The notes beneath the pieces are model-generated. The model worked only from the letters and a program-made list of their open reading frames with translations. It was not told the origin of the DNA and ran no database searches. DNA of 64,000 nucleotides from Nautilus pompilius (Eukaryota; Mollusca; Cephalopoda; Nautilida; Nautilidae). The position numbers and the translations under genes are program-made. The stretch lies in the NCBI GenBank assembly GCA_018389105.1, contig JACATO010001438.1, positions 206,501 to 270,500 of the forward strand, written 5' to 3'. This document shows positions 1 through 13,900 of this stretch, piece by piece; the first letter of the stretch is position 1, and every line of letters starts with the position of its first letter.

Positions 1-1804
1 TTGTCCACACCCCCCCCCCATGCACACAATTGACTAACTGAGTTATCTATGCATTAACATCTCAGACTTCTTTTCATGTGTAACTTAAGTGATGTAGCAA
101 CATTAAAACTATTGCTTTTGTGTACATCATTGAATGTTTTTTTCCCTTCATATTTTACAAGACTGAAAAGTACAATATCTGTCAGAACTTTCTAGCTCTA
201 GAAAACTGAATCTTTCTTGCAAAAAAAAATCTGAAATATAATTTTTATGTATCTTTTAAATGGATTAAATGTTTTGCAGCTAAGCAGAAAAAAAAACCCC
301 AAAACTAAGAATTTAGTTTTGATTTAATATTATTTTAATCAATAAAAGTTTGTTTGTTTTCTTTTTTTCTAAACTAAACCAGTAATGATATTCAATGATA
401 AATAGATTACTCGGTTTATACTGCTACAGGAGATCTTGTTTCTTGTATTATCTGGTGATATACAACTTTAATAAACAGAAATGTTGTGGCATTTATTCAT
501 TTATTGTCAATAAAACAGCTCAAAAAAGTTCATCAAGCAGGAAATTAATTTCACATGATTGTTATTACTGGTGGAAATTATCATTTGGAGAATTAATCAT
601 TAAGGAAGCATGCTCACAATCAGTTTGCCAATCATTAATGTTTTTTTTAGCTGATCATGGTTTGGTTTGCATTGTATCATAGAGCACAATTCTGAAATGG
701 TTTATGATTGACAGTTTTCAGTAATCTAGGTTAATAATCAGTGTGCAATTTTATTATATACCCTCGACCTAAACAGTATCAATTCTGAGTTGAAAGCATT
801 TCAATTCTGGTTGTATCATTTGCTCGGCAAAAATTTTGATTTGGTTAATCGCAAAAAAATGTTATGTTCAAATTTTACATCAAAAAATAATTTTAAATGT
901 TTTATTTCTTTCATGTAAACTTTGTTAGAATATAATTGAACATTTTGGGCATTTTTTTTTGTCTTTTATAAAAGAAGAACTGTTGCGCAGTAGTGTTTTT
1001 TTTAGACTGATACTGGCATATTGTAGGTGGTGGCTGAGCTGTTAGCAGACTTGCTCCAGAGCGTGCACTTGGATGAAATTACCTCCCATGACTGCGCAAT
1101 CGCCAACAAATATTCTCATTTGTGAACAATCAACCCATTTTATTCATTATATACGTAAAATTGATCTGGAAAAAGGTTATTCAAGATAGTAGTAAAGAAA
1201 AGCAATAGGATAATGAATCCAGAGTTAAGATTTAATCATGGTCAAGCAAACCAAACCATTGCTTTAGGTACTGGGCTCTTCGGTTGTTCCAGACAGTTGA
1301 TTTAAACAGGTTTTCAGACTACTACTATTAAATTGAAACTATATATTGTGAGTAAAAGTAAATAATTTGAACATAATTAAATTCTTATACTTAATTTTAA
1401 ATATTTTATTGCAGTAATAAAGGTTAGAACACGAAATATCCTTCAGCTTTGGTATGTTACATAGTTGTACAATTTTGGTTGGGTGTATAAGAAAATATTT
1501 TTGACCATTTTGACTTATTTTCTATGATTTGTGGATTACCCACATTAAGCTAACTTGTTCTAGTGAGATTATGTTCTTTAGCTGCTAGACAGGAAGCTGC
1601 TGTTAGTTGAGCTATCTTTGCAGTAAGTATCCTTGGTCAGAATATTTATGTTAACCAAAGGTCTTCAGAGCCAAAGCTTGCAGACTTGTGCAATTCATAT
1701 TAACTGAGCCTGTCAAATGCCTTTGTTTTTGATGTTGCATAGGAACTCAAAATAAGCACAGTGTCATTGAAATTCAATGTTTCTCTCTTTGTTTTTCTTC
1801 CTAG
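1..1804 (+). other. GRK2 intron (3' part) upstream of first visible exon
   Basis: This AT-rich sequence ends in a good polypyrimidine tract and TTCCTAG at 1804. Because the following exon begins in the middle of the kinase activation segment, this must be intron. It holds no coding similarity that I can see. A short segment near 1024-1090 resembles a decayed tRNA-derived SINE head. Confidence 0.85.
1024..1110 (+). repeat. Possible decayed tRNA-derived SINE head
   Basis: GTGGCTGAGCTGTTAGC resembles a pol III A box of a Ser/Leu-type tRNA, and the next 40 bases keep a tRNA-like character. The B box is poor and no tail or target duplication is visible, so this is only a weak call. Confidence 0.3.
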
Positions 1805-1912
1805 TGGAACACATGGGTACATGGCACCAGAAGTATTGTCCAAGGGAACAGCCTACGATTCCAGTGCAGACTGGTTCTCATTTGGTTGCATGCTTTACAA
1901 ACTATTAAAAGG
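1805..1912 (+). CDS. GRK2: GRK2 exon: kinase activation segment end and subdomains VIII-IX
   Basis: The acceptor is TTCCTAG at 1798-1804 and the donor GTATGC begins at 1913. The first base completes a codon from the upstream exon. The exon reads [14 protein letters not shown], then [24 protein letters not shown] is the conserved P+1 loop motif, and the Asp of DWFSFG is the invariant helix-F aspartate. The match to vertebrate GRK2 is nearly residue for residue. The last two bases (GG) join the T of the next exon to give Gly. Confidence 0.97.
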
Positions 1913-4900
1913 GTATGCAGATTTTGTTTTATTAGTTCTTAAATGTGGCATTAACAATGAAAGATCACCATCCGTGTTTAGAAATAAAATATCTTTAGTT
2001 TATTTATCTGACCTCATATTGTTTTAAGTGTTCTTTAAACCATTTTGTAATGTTACTGTCTATTCTCTTTGTAAGTTTATGCCATCAGATTTCTGTTAAC
2101 CCACATTCTTTATATGTGAAGTTCTCAGCAACAAAAAGGGAAGAAGTTAGTGATCCAGTGGGGGCTTTCCCCGTGTAGTGTCTTTTCTCATTATTGTGGA
2201 CATGAAAACATCTCTCTCCTCATTTTTTTTTTTTTGCTAACCATTTGCATCATATTACCTGTTAATGGATCAGAACTTGCCTACTAGTAGACAGAAGAAG
2301 CTTCATAACATCTACTGACTTCTCTCTCTTTCAGTCACAGTCCCTTCAGGCAGCACAAAACTAAAGATAAACATGAAATCGATCGAATGACCATGACAAT
2401 GGTGAGTTACTTTGTCAGCTTTTTGTGATTTAAATATGGCTTCTGTGCAGAGTGATGACTGACTGTTTTCTATTAATATTCTTGAGATAAAACTGGTTTC
2501 TGTTATCTACCTGTAAATATTTTTGAGCATTTTCTTCTTTTTTTAAAAAAAATTGTAATGTTTCCCTGATCATAAATGTTAACAACTCTTAAATCACTAC
2601 TGGTAATTAGCCAGACAGACTCCTTTAAACACATGATGATCAATTAATGATGCTGTCGTCACCTTTCTCATATTTTGTATCTTATTATAATAACTGCTTC
2701 AATAGTTTACACTTTTTATCGATTACAATATTTTTGTGTTTTGGAAAAGATTAAAATTATCAAAATAAGCAAAAAGTCACCTAAAGAAAAATTAATTACA
2801 TTTCTCAAGGGAGGTAATCACCGACAATTATAGTAGTATATATTTATAATGAAATGTTACTTAAACAACAAAATAGTCACAAAATAAATGGTTTTTTATG
2901 TTGTCTGTGTTTGTGTTAACCCTTTAACTTCTAAATCATCCAAGGAGAACTAAATCATGTACACACACAATTTGTTTTTTTAAATTCAAGTAAAATTTTG
3001 CCTTTTGTTTAAATGTAGTAGATTGTTTTCTCTCAGTGGTTGAGTAGATAAAGGGTTTGGTTACAAAGCTGTTTGAAAAGAACTTGCTGCAGTTGACCTC
3101 TCCACGCTGTCAATCGAAGCAAAAGAGCCAGCCAATTAGATTTTGCATCTTTTACATCAGATACAAAGCTAATATCCATAATATTAAACTTGTGGAATCA
3201 TTTTCATACCATCTCATGTTTGTAGAGAGGGTGCTGAAGGTGACTGAAGCTTAATTTGAACTGATGGAGGAAGGTAGAGAGGTCAACTATGTTGTATGTG
3301 ATCATGAGTGTTGACTTTCTGCTTGGAAACCCTTCGTGAATTTGCTTTGGTGGTTCATATGCTTGCATATTGCTGTTGATCAGCTGTCTCTCTTGATCCT
3401 AAGACATCAAAGTGTTTAAGGCTTTACCCTAATGTTAAAGGATGTGCACACATTTAGATTTCCTATTTCTTTTTATTTTGTTGAGCAGAACTCCAGACAA
3501 GGCCAGGTTAAGTATTGCATTTTGTTTGTTTTGTTTTTTGTAGGTGGGAGAATGATCCAGCCTTGTTTGTAGATGCTAGTTAACATTATGCTATGTTTCT
3601 TAACAGTGTCGTGCTGAATGTGAGATGTAATCTCAGAACAAGTGACAAAGCAGTCTCTTCTCTAAGATTGTAGAAATAATTGGAGTAAAACTAGAATTTA
3701 ACATTTACATGTATCTGAAATACCAATCTGGTAACTTTAAAAAAAAAAAAACCTATATGTTTAATACAACTTCATTTCTTATTTGCAATATGATGCATGC
3801 AATGTCAAAAATTGTTATGAGAAAAGAAAAGAGGTTTAGTTATCCCCCCTTGGGCAATTTAGTTATAATTTTAAAGTGACCATTATCATTAAGACTTTCT
3901 AAACCAGCCACTTGCAATTGTTTTTTATGTGAAAATAAAATAATTTAATGGAAAATTTTGCATATAATTAACAACCACATAGAGCCTGAATTAAATGCTT
4001 GCTGACATCAGACAAAGAATTTTGTTGGAGTATCATTTTGAAACATTACTTTTGTGGATTAACAGATGAAGGGACAATATTTCGATTGCTGTCACAAGCA
4101 TCTGTCAAGTCTTGTTAGTAGTTAATGTATTCCAATCAATGTTTTCATCAGAGATGATTACTGTTTTAAAGGCATTACATTTCATAGCCTTTTACTTTAT
4201 TGGCAGTTTTACCTTCCTTGATGAAGATGATGTTTTACCAGCTGTAATTATGCAAAAATAGATAATTTTTTTTTAGATATATATATATATACTACTGTCC
4301 TGATTTAAGTACATTCTTTATTTGACAAATAAATTCATCTTTGTATGTTTGTGTGAGTGACAGATGAACACCTGAGTGGTCAACTCTCCATTCATATGCA
4401 TTTAATTAACTCTAAGGTAGATGTAGGCTATACTTTTACCTAAAAAAGAGAAAAAAATTGTAAATTAAGAGATTAATAATAAAATTTCTTGAAGTTATAA
4501 AATTATGCACTAAATGATTAACGAGGCTTAATATCTTATTATTGCTTTAATTATTTATGTAGTTTTGCTCTTTTATTTCTGTTTGTGATAAATTGTTCAT
4601 CTGTTGCATCATTTTGACTTATAAAAACCTACCAAAACTCACTAGCTTACATATATGTTAAAGTGACAAAATTAAATTGGACATTAAAGTGTTTGTGTTT
4701 TTTTGATTATTGTTATAGGTTGCGCATTTAAATTTTATGATTTTTGTGAGTGAACAGTATTCACCAGGAGATTCTATTTAGGCATTATTCTGTTGTTTGT
4801 GTTTTAGTCTAAAACTTAGCATTTTGTCACACCTTTGCATAACCCAAAATTAACAGGGGTGATATTACTGGTACTTTATACACTAATGTTAAACATATTT

Positions 4901-7900
4901 TATTTTTCATCTTACCCAAAGCATTTTCATGACAGCACCAATTTGTTTGTGCAGTGTTCTTTGTGAAGGTTTCTGGTTGAGTCACATCTTAAACTCCAGA
5001 ACAGCAAGTTCAGAAGGAAAGTACTTCAAGAGGTAAACACGCATAAGAAATTTAGCACTTCCGCTGTTATTACATGTTTAGACAGTTCTAAACTATAAAA
5101 GTAACTTTCCTTTTGGATCTCCTTAAAGGTGCTATTGTGTGACTAGTTAATGAACGTATTATGAGAAGACATAATCATTGATATTCAAAACAACATTATA
5201 GCGAGGAATAATGGCATTTGTATGACCCATGTGGCTGATATTTCATTTAAAAGGAGTGGACAGTCTGTGATAGACCTAGTGTAGTATCTGTGACCTTTCT
5301 TTATTGCAAAGGCTTACCTGTTTCTTTTCTCTAGTTCTGATTTCCATCTATTATTATAAAATTCATTGAAAAACTCTTTAGAAATTGTGTGTGTATGGGG
5401 CACATGCGTATGTGTGTGTACACAAGTTACTGCTTGAAAGTTTCCACAGTGGCACTTCATCTTCATTTTTTGTTTCAGATTTCATCTAATTTTCAATCAC
5501 TTTAGCATTCTTATGAACTATTATTTCTACACTGCTAAAAAGTTCTAGCAATTACTGTCCCCCATCAGTTTGTTTGTTTGCTATTCATAAAAAGACCTAA
5601 TTCAGTTTCTTTGAGAACTTTGTGTCTGATATTCTGTTCAGAACTGAAGTTTTCTTTCTCCTATCTTCATTTCATTCCTTTCTTCTCTTTGCCACTTGAT
5701 GCACAGAACTCATGTCAGCCATAATTTGCGATCTAGATTTTCTTTTAGCTGCCACTCTGCTATTTCAGTGGTCAGTTATGTTTCTTTTATTTGTGAAACT
5801 GTTGTTGGCATAGGGTTTATGTGGATATCTGAACCCAAATGTTATTGCATGGGTCAGACAGTTCTGCAACATTATTTTTTGATGTATATCACTATATCAC
5901 ATAACTATAAGAAATTTGTTTAAAGTTTACTAGTGAAAGCTTGTTTGATACATTGTCTGTGGAAACTGGTAAAAACTCACATAGAACTAATCAGTTTTAG
6001 TAGATCCCACCAGCAGCTAAAATAGGGTACTTGGCTTGCTTGTACATGGGTGCAGAGAATAGCTACAAAATACCCTTTTGGTTGGTTGGTTCTGAATGTA
6101 TGCAAAAAAACACTTCCAGCTCAGCAACCAGTCTGTGTGATATATTTATATACGTTAGAGAACTCTGTATCCATGTAGATTATGAGTATGGGAATAAAAT
6201 GGTTATTTTCAAATTTGTTGGTTACAATCAACTTTTTTTCCGTTGGGAATGAGCACAAGTTTAACTGAAAAAATGTGCCTACCTATTCTTAGAGTATAAA
6301 GCATATGAGTGGCAGACCTTAAGGGGTACCTCCCTCAATGCACGCACTTTTTATTTCTTTTATAATTTCAAGTCATAACTGAAGCACCATTCCATAAACT
6401 GCATAGACTAAATATCAAGAATAGTTACTTTACATTTAACATTTATACGCAATCATTAAAAATTGATAAATTATCACTTATAAGAAAAGACAAATTTGCC
6501 ACAATGTATCCACACACTTAGAATGCAATTTGGACAAAAGCAGAAAGATTTAAATTACTATACAGGGTGTTCCAAAAGTCTTGGGCACATTTTGACAATG
6601 AATATCTCGGAAACTACTAAGGATATAAAAACGCATCTGGTAAATTCAGAAAGCTTGTAATCTCAATTTTTACATGGAATGTTCAAAGATGTTCAATGTG
6701 AGCACCATTGGTCACACGACACACATCAAGCCTATAGTCCAATTCTTGCCAAACGCGTCCCAGCATTGCATTGTCAATGGTTGAAACAGCTTCTGTTATT
6801 CGTGCCTTCAGCTCATCCACGTCTCTGGGAATAGGGGGCACATATACCAATCCTTTCACAAATCCCCACAAAAAGAAATCGCATGGTGTGAGATCTGGAG
6901 ATCTGGGTGGCCAGGACATGAGATCGTGATCATTCTGCCCAGACCTTCCAATCCATCTGTTTGGCAGTTTTATGTTCAGAAACTGTCTAACCCTGAGGCT
7001 CCAGTGTGGTGGCGCTCCATCCTGTTGGAAAATGAAGTCACCAGACTCTTTCTCACTCAATTTATCCATTAACTAAAAAATCTGTAAAGATATCTAAAAA
7101 AATCTTAATCTAAAAAAATCTTAATATCTGAAAAGAAATAAAAAAAATCAATAGCCTTACAAAAAAATTAATGTAATTAGCTTTAAAATGACACAACTTT
7201 TATCTTACTACCATTCATAGTTAAATAGATATGGGGACTTCAAATGTGCCCAAGACTTTTGGAACACCCTGTATATGTTTTGACATGTCTGTTTCTACTT
7301 GCAAATAAACTGAGTACTTCATTTAAGCTGCAGCAATCCTACCAGCAGAATAAAGTTATGTTTTAATATCTGAAAAATACAAATTTCCATGCCGTTCTAG
7401 TAGCATAAAGTTAATTTTCTTAAACAGTAATATGCAGAGAAGTTTTCAAATTTTTCTTGATTTTTTTGTTGTTGTTGTTTGTTTGTTTTTAATGTATTAA
7501 AATTTTTCTCTGATTTCTAAACAAAGCTAAGCTCATCTTTTCCTAAATTTTTCAAGCCACTTCCTCTAAGGAGAGCCAGATTAGAAGGAAAAGATGTACA
7601 GTACAGTTCCTTAATATGAAGTAAATAAAAGTAGAGAAAAACGGAAGAATGGCTGTTTCTTAATAAGATGGAAGTTTGTATTATAGCCTTTTCTCAGAGT
7701 TTAAATGTATTAAAGTGTGTTAATTACAAATTTAATTTTTCTTTTTTTAGAATGACTTTCAAAGACACAAAAATCCATTTAAAAAAAAAAAAAAAACTCT
7801 TTAAATTATGTTTCATTTGTTTGCTTTTTCTTTTATTTTGCTTGTCACCTGATTAATCGGGTCACCCCTAAAAGAGGAGAAATTTGGATGCCCAATTATT

Positions 7901-10900
7901 ATTATTATTATAGTAATGCCATTTTATAACAAAATTTTATCTCCAACTACTTGGAAGGTCATACAATTGCGTATCTAACTATGGTATTTTTGCTGAAAAA
8001 AAATGGGTTGATGTGATTATCCATATGGTACGAGACAACTTAATTACTGACTACCTGGACATGCTTGGAATCAGTCTCTGGTAGCTTGTTTTTTAATTAC
8101 CAGAAAAGGAAGGGGCTGTAGCATTGGAAAAGAGGTGGGGGGGGCTGAAAAAGCAATAGTGGGCTGACCTATTATTATTATTATTATTATTCGTACGCAG
8201 AATACACACAACTTTGATCATTTTGCATCATGTGTTTCAGATGAATTTATGCTTTTACCTTTCTCTCGTGTTTTAAACCCTCCCCCCCTCCACAGGTTAT
8301 TTGTTACTCTTTTCCACACTTATGACCAGTTTCATTTGGAAACATGCAATGAAGTGACCAGATCCAGCCATGTTTTGCTTGACTGTTTCATGTTTTAGCA
8401 CAGCAAAGAGCTGGTCATTGGAGAGAAATCAACAATTTATAAGAAATCCACCACCACCACCTCCACCTTCCCTTGTTTAGTTTGAGCTACAAAGTTGCAA
8501 GAAATTATTAGGGCTTATACAAAATTCCAAACTAAACAAAATAAAGTTGCCTATCAATTTGATTTTTGAACTGGTTTTACAATATCACCAACTACTGTTA
8601 GTAGTTCCTTTTATTTACAATTTTATTGAAAAGAAAAGGAGATTCCTAGTATTTCTAACTAGAGATAACCAAAACAATGCGAGTTGGCATGTGTTCAAAA
8701 TTCTTTATTATTTTGAAACCTTTTATTAGCTTTCACTTCAAATGTCTAATAGTCAAACTAGATAAATTTAATATTTATTAATCATTTAAAACCAAGAAAC
8801 ATTAGTGTAAGTATGCCAAACTTTGTTCTTTTTTTCTTTTTTCCATTTCATGACATTCAAGGCGTGGAAAACCAAGACTTTTAAAAATGGGAGAGTAAAC
8901 TTTTTATCCATTAAAGTTTAGTACGGTCTGGATAATTGGCATTTAAATACATGGTTCAGACTGATTATGATTCTTAAAGGAAACAGTCTCTGTCTCTGAT
9001 ACAGTGTAAGCTAGTACCAGCAAGTGTAGTCTTGAAAATATTGATGTAACAACTGTGTGTGTATGTGCAGTTTTAGTATCAGCAGGATTATTGATGTTTC
9101 TAATTCTTTCTCATAAAATGGTTACGCTATTCAGAAAACTTTATAAAGACACTTTAACTAAAAGACAATCTTGAATGTTGTATTTATTTACTTATATGTT
9201 AATACATCCCACCACTATTTAGACTTTGTTGGAAATTAGTCTAGAAAGTGCTGTAGTAAATAGTTAACGTGCCTACTTTTTCCAGTCTAGTGCCATTAGT
9301 TAGCTGATCCTTTTGAATTGACATTATCTATGGAATGATTCATACCAGTCATTATTCTCCTCCTTTCACTATCTCTAATTACCCCCCCTCCCTTATGCTT
9401 TCCTGCAATAATAATGACCCCATTCGCATCCACCTATAAGTATAATTTATTCCCACTTTGTTGTGGTGAGTTGTTCATGACAGTTTACTATTTTTTTCAG
9501 ATGCCACATACAATCTGATACCCCATTGCCTTCCTTTCAGAGCAATTAGTACATTTTTTTTCTTACTTGAAAAACTAGGATGTTCACCATTTTTTTTTTT
9601 TTTGCCTTAACTGCTTTGGTACTTCAACCTAGTATTATCACTTTATGACGAAAACTCCAAGTCAGACATTTTAAAATCAAGGTTTTTAAATTCTTGTCTA
9701 TCCTTAACTATAATCATTAATCATTGTATACTATTTTCAAAGCATAGGTTAGCCAGATAAAGGACAAAACTTTGCAGAGTGCTGGCTTCGACCACACCGT
9801 ACTGGTTTTCAAGATTAGAAACTAGACTTCACTCATAGTTTATTTTGTTTAGCATAGTGGTAGGTTGTGATGGACTGGTTAGGCTACAGATCAGGTTTCA
9901 CCACTGCTCTTTTGTATAAACAGAACTAGTAAATTTCTAGTTTAATTTTTACCACTTCAGAATACAAAACTGATGACAAAATTTAACTCTTGATTATAAA
10001 TCAGGCTACTGAATGAAGATATAAAATTTACTTTGCACTAAAAATAAACATTGCATTTATTTTATTATTTATAGACTTATTAAAAATAAAATGCTACAAA
10101 CACTTCTGTTTGAAAATAACCATATACATGATTATCAATTATGGAAGTACAAACGGGGGAGATTGTCTGTATTATGTTCTCCTGCAGAAAGTTCTGACAA
10201 ACATAAGCAATATAATGGCACACAATGCCCTTCTAAAAATATATTGTGGTGTTGGTCTGACAGCAGCTCCATGGGGCTATAAAATCTTATCTCTTTGCTA
10301 AATCTCATTCTTTTTGCCATAGAAAATGACATTGTCACTTTGATGTTGTGTGATGACTTCCTTGACATGCTCCCATTGCTAAAAGATGCATTTGCAGAAA
10401 CAAAATGGTTGGTATAGGTATTTCCTACCACTTTCTTGGTACAAATAACTAAAGAACCTGTTTTTGGTATGCCAAGTTAATTTGCAATAGATATATTAAA
10501 ATAATTTTGTTGTTAATTTTTGATAGTATAAATCAAGCTTGTGTTGAACTCACAGCCTGTCAATTGTCATGTCTCTTTTATGTATTTTTTAGCCCACTGC
10601 ATCATCAGGGCATCAGCTATACATATTCTCTTTGTTGACAGTAAACATTAATAGGACGGACTATCCAGATACCTGAGTAGGAAACAAAACTCATCTGACC
10701 ATGGCCATGTTGATTACAATGTTATTTGAAATGGTTCTCTGCTCATAGTTGTTGCTCTGTCAATTCTGATTATAGCATAGTTATGTAATTGCAGTCTTGC
10801 AGCACATGTATTTACTTATTGTCTGGTCTGATGTGTTTCTAAGATTATATGCTGGAGGCAATATGGATTATTTTAAAACTGATTCTATAAGCATATCTTC

Positions 10901-13900
10901 ACAATATGGTAATCTTGACATTATATATGTACAAAGTATACTGCTTCATGTACTGTACAGCAGAGCACCTGAAGCCTTTTTGCAAAGTGGACAATACTCC
11001 TGCTAGCCTTTTCTCACTCTGTAATCATGGCATATTCTCTGTGAACATTTTTCACAAATGTTATTATGCTTTTCAGAATGTGAATTTATAGGTTATCTTT
11101 GCATATATAGACCACTGCATATAAAACATCTGAGAAATATTTATATTTGGTGTCAGTCATAACATAATGGCTATTTTCACAACTTGTATAATTGTTTTTA
11201 ACAAATGGCCAGTATTTTGTAAACACATTTCAGTATCTTTCTAACAAATTTTTTGATGTTAAGAGTTTTTAATTGATTTTTTAAAATAATTTTAATATAT
11301 GTAGATTAAAAAGTAAAGGATTAATGATTTGCTGATGATGAAGCTGAACTGTAACTATTCTGCAATGAACTTTTGAACTCAAATAACATTTTAGCAGTTG
11401 CAGCCATTTCACAAAGGCAAAGGTTCCTGAATATTAGCAGTATAAGAAGATAGTTAATTATACTTTATATGATTGGCTCAGCAAAAATTTTGCCCATGTA
11501 GAGAAGCTAATTTCAGCTCTGCTCTTCACACGGATAGTTTAGATTTACAGTCTGATATTTCAGAAAACATTTTAAATCTACTGTGTGCATTGTGACCATG
11601 TTAGCTTTGGTATGTTCTTGCTTCAGGTATTGTTTTAACAGGCAAAAGAGAAACAGATTTGTTTATTCTCTTTCTCTCTCTCTCTCTCTGACAGACAAAG
11701 ATTGAGATTACTTCATGTTAAGCCATAAAATTAACTATCTAAATATTTGCAACTTCACATGATATATCTAGTTAGCCTTTTTTTTTCTTCTTTTAGCCAA
11801 ACATACTAATTATCATTTAAAAATATTTTTATAGGCTTGTTTTTAATCTTAACTGAAATGCTGAAGAATTATTTTGTCAAAAATTCAGATTTGGAACGAA
11901 TAAATTTTAATTTCAAAAAAAGAAAATACATACAATCTTTAGTTTTATTTTTAAAAAAAGATATAGTGTTTCCCGCATTAATTTGGGCTTCATTAATGAA
12001 TGTATTTGACAGAGATGTACATATTTTAAGTGTGATTATGTGTATATTGGACTTCTAAGTGGGCGTATGACTAGAGTATTGACAGATTGCCAGACAATTT
12101 TACATTTCTTATGGATCTGTGGCCAATGTTGTTATGAAGTTTAAGCCAAATGTTACTGGTGTAGCAAAGCCACCTATGAGGTCTTTAACAGTGGCAACAG
12201 GACAAAAATGTATTTCCTGGTCAAACAACATATTGTAAAGTCCCTCACATATTGATGGCATGTACTCATGTATGATGATTTTAGAACTCCTGTGTCTTCA
12301 GGCCATGGTCAGATATGGAGTTGGGAGTGTTATGGTATTTGCTGCAATCGGGCTTGGTGGAAAAACAGAACTGTTTTTTCTTAAAGAACATTCAATTCTG
12401 ACAGATACATTGCCATTTAAAAGATGCATCTTATACCATTGTACTACCAGGGAATACTGACATTCTTTAGGAGGATAGCATTACTTGTTATACTATGATC
12501 ACAGTCTAAAAGAATAAGCAAGACATTCTTTCATTATTATCAAAACGTTAATACATATCAGATCAAGCACCTATGGAAGCATTTGGATTGCTAGCTAAGA
12601 GTAGTCTATCCACATTCTGCAACTATGACAGAAATAGAGGAAGCTGTCATGAGAATATTGGAAAACCTGGATTAGACCTTGATGCAAAATTTTATTGATT
12701 CATGTTGCAAAAGGTGGCTAACCAAGTACTAACATGAAGAATTTCACTGTTGTTTATACTTTATTTACCATTTTCTGCAACAAAGTAAATTATTGTAAAC
12801 ACTGTATTAGATGAATGGTGGCGGAACTTCTGAAATAATCCAAATTGTGTTTTGTGGAAAACTTGAATGAGTTGGAAATACCGAAAAGACAAGAAATCTT
12901 TTCAATCAAGAGTTGAGGTTAGAATGTAATTGTCATTGTAGGGTAATTAAGTATAAATCATGGCTTTCTTTCTCTGAGTCTTGTGTCTTTCATATTTAGA
13001 CATGTGAAAAACAAAACAAAAAAAAAAATTACCAGTGCATTGGTGTGCCTATTCTCTCTCTTAAAACCATTTATTAATTCAAAAAATTCTAGAGAGTGGG
13101 TAAGTTGTCTTACATCAGGCATGCAGAATGTCTGCATTCTCATGATTTTACTGTTATTTTTGTTGTCTCTCTTTTGCAAACAAGCACACCTTGCAGTTGT
13201 TTAGATTTCTCCTAACCAAAGGTATACCTCTATTGTGTTCATATTCATAAATATTCCAGATGCTGACTCCAGAAAATCTTTAAGACTGAAATTTATGTTC
13301 AGAAATGTTCATGAATATTTATCTAATCAGTCTCATGCTAACATGATCTCAGACGACATTTCATGTTACACCAGTGAGTATGCCCGGTTACCAATACAGA
13401 TTAAAATAAATGGAAATTAAAATCTTTAAAATGTGCATGTATAAATAATCCATTGTGGTGTTCATGGATGGATACATATTAAACACATCTGTTTAATGCT
13501 ATTTGGTTTTAAGCCAGGGGGATGGAGGAACCACAAACACTACATATTTTTTTGATTAACTTCTTGCACATGTCCTAGTGTGTGTGACTTAGGGTCATTA
13601 GAATCTAGGTATGGGAAACAGAAATAAATAAACTGGGATTTTAAAGATAACTGCTCTTCTATAAGGTATTCAAAGACAGTTGATTAATAAAGGATTTATT
13701 TTGATTTTTCCACCACTCAACTAAACCAGTTTCTTAAATCTATAATCTCTGTAATACTTCTGTCATAAGATTACTGAAAGAGCTTTAGAATCTATTTATA
13801 ATAGATGAGTAATGTGGTGAGGAAAACTCAACTTGTTATCCTTTGATTACCAGCAGTAATTATATCAGGGTAACATCTTTTTTTTTTCTAACATTAAAAC

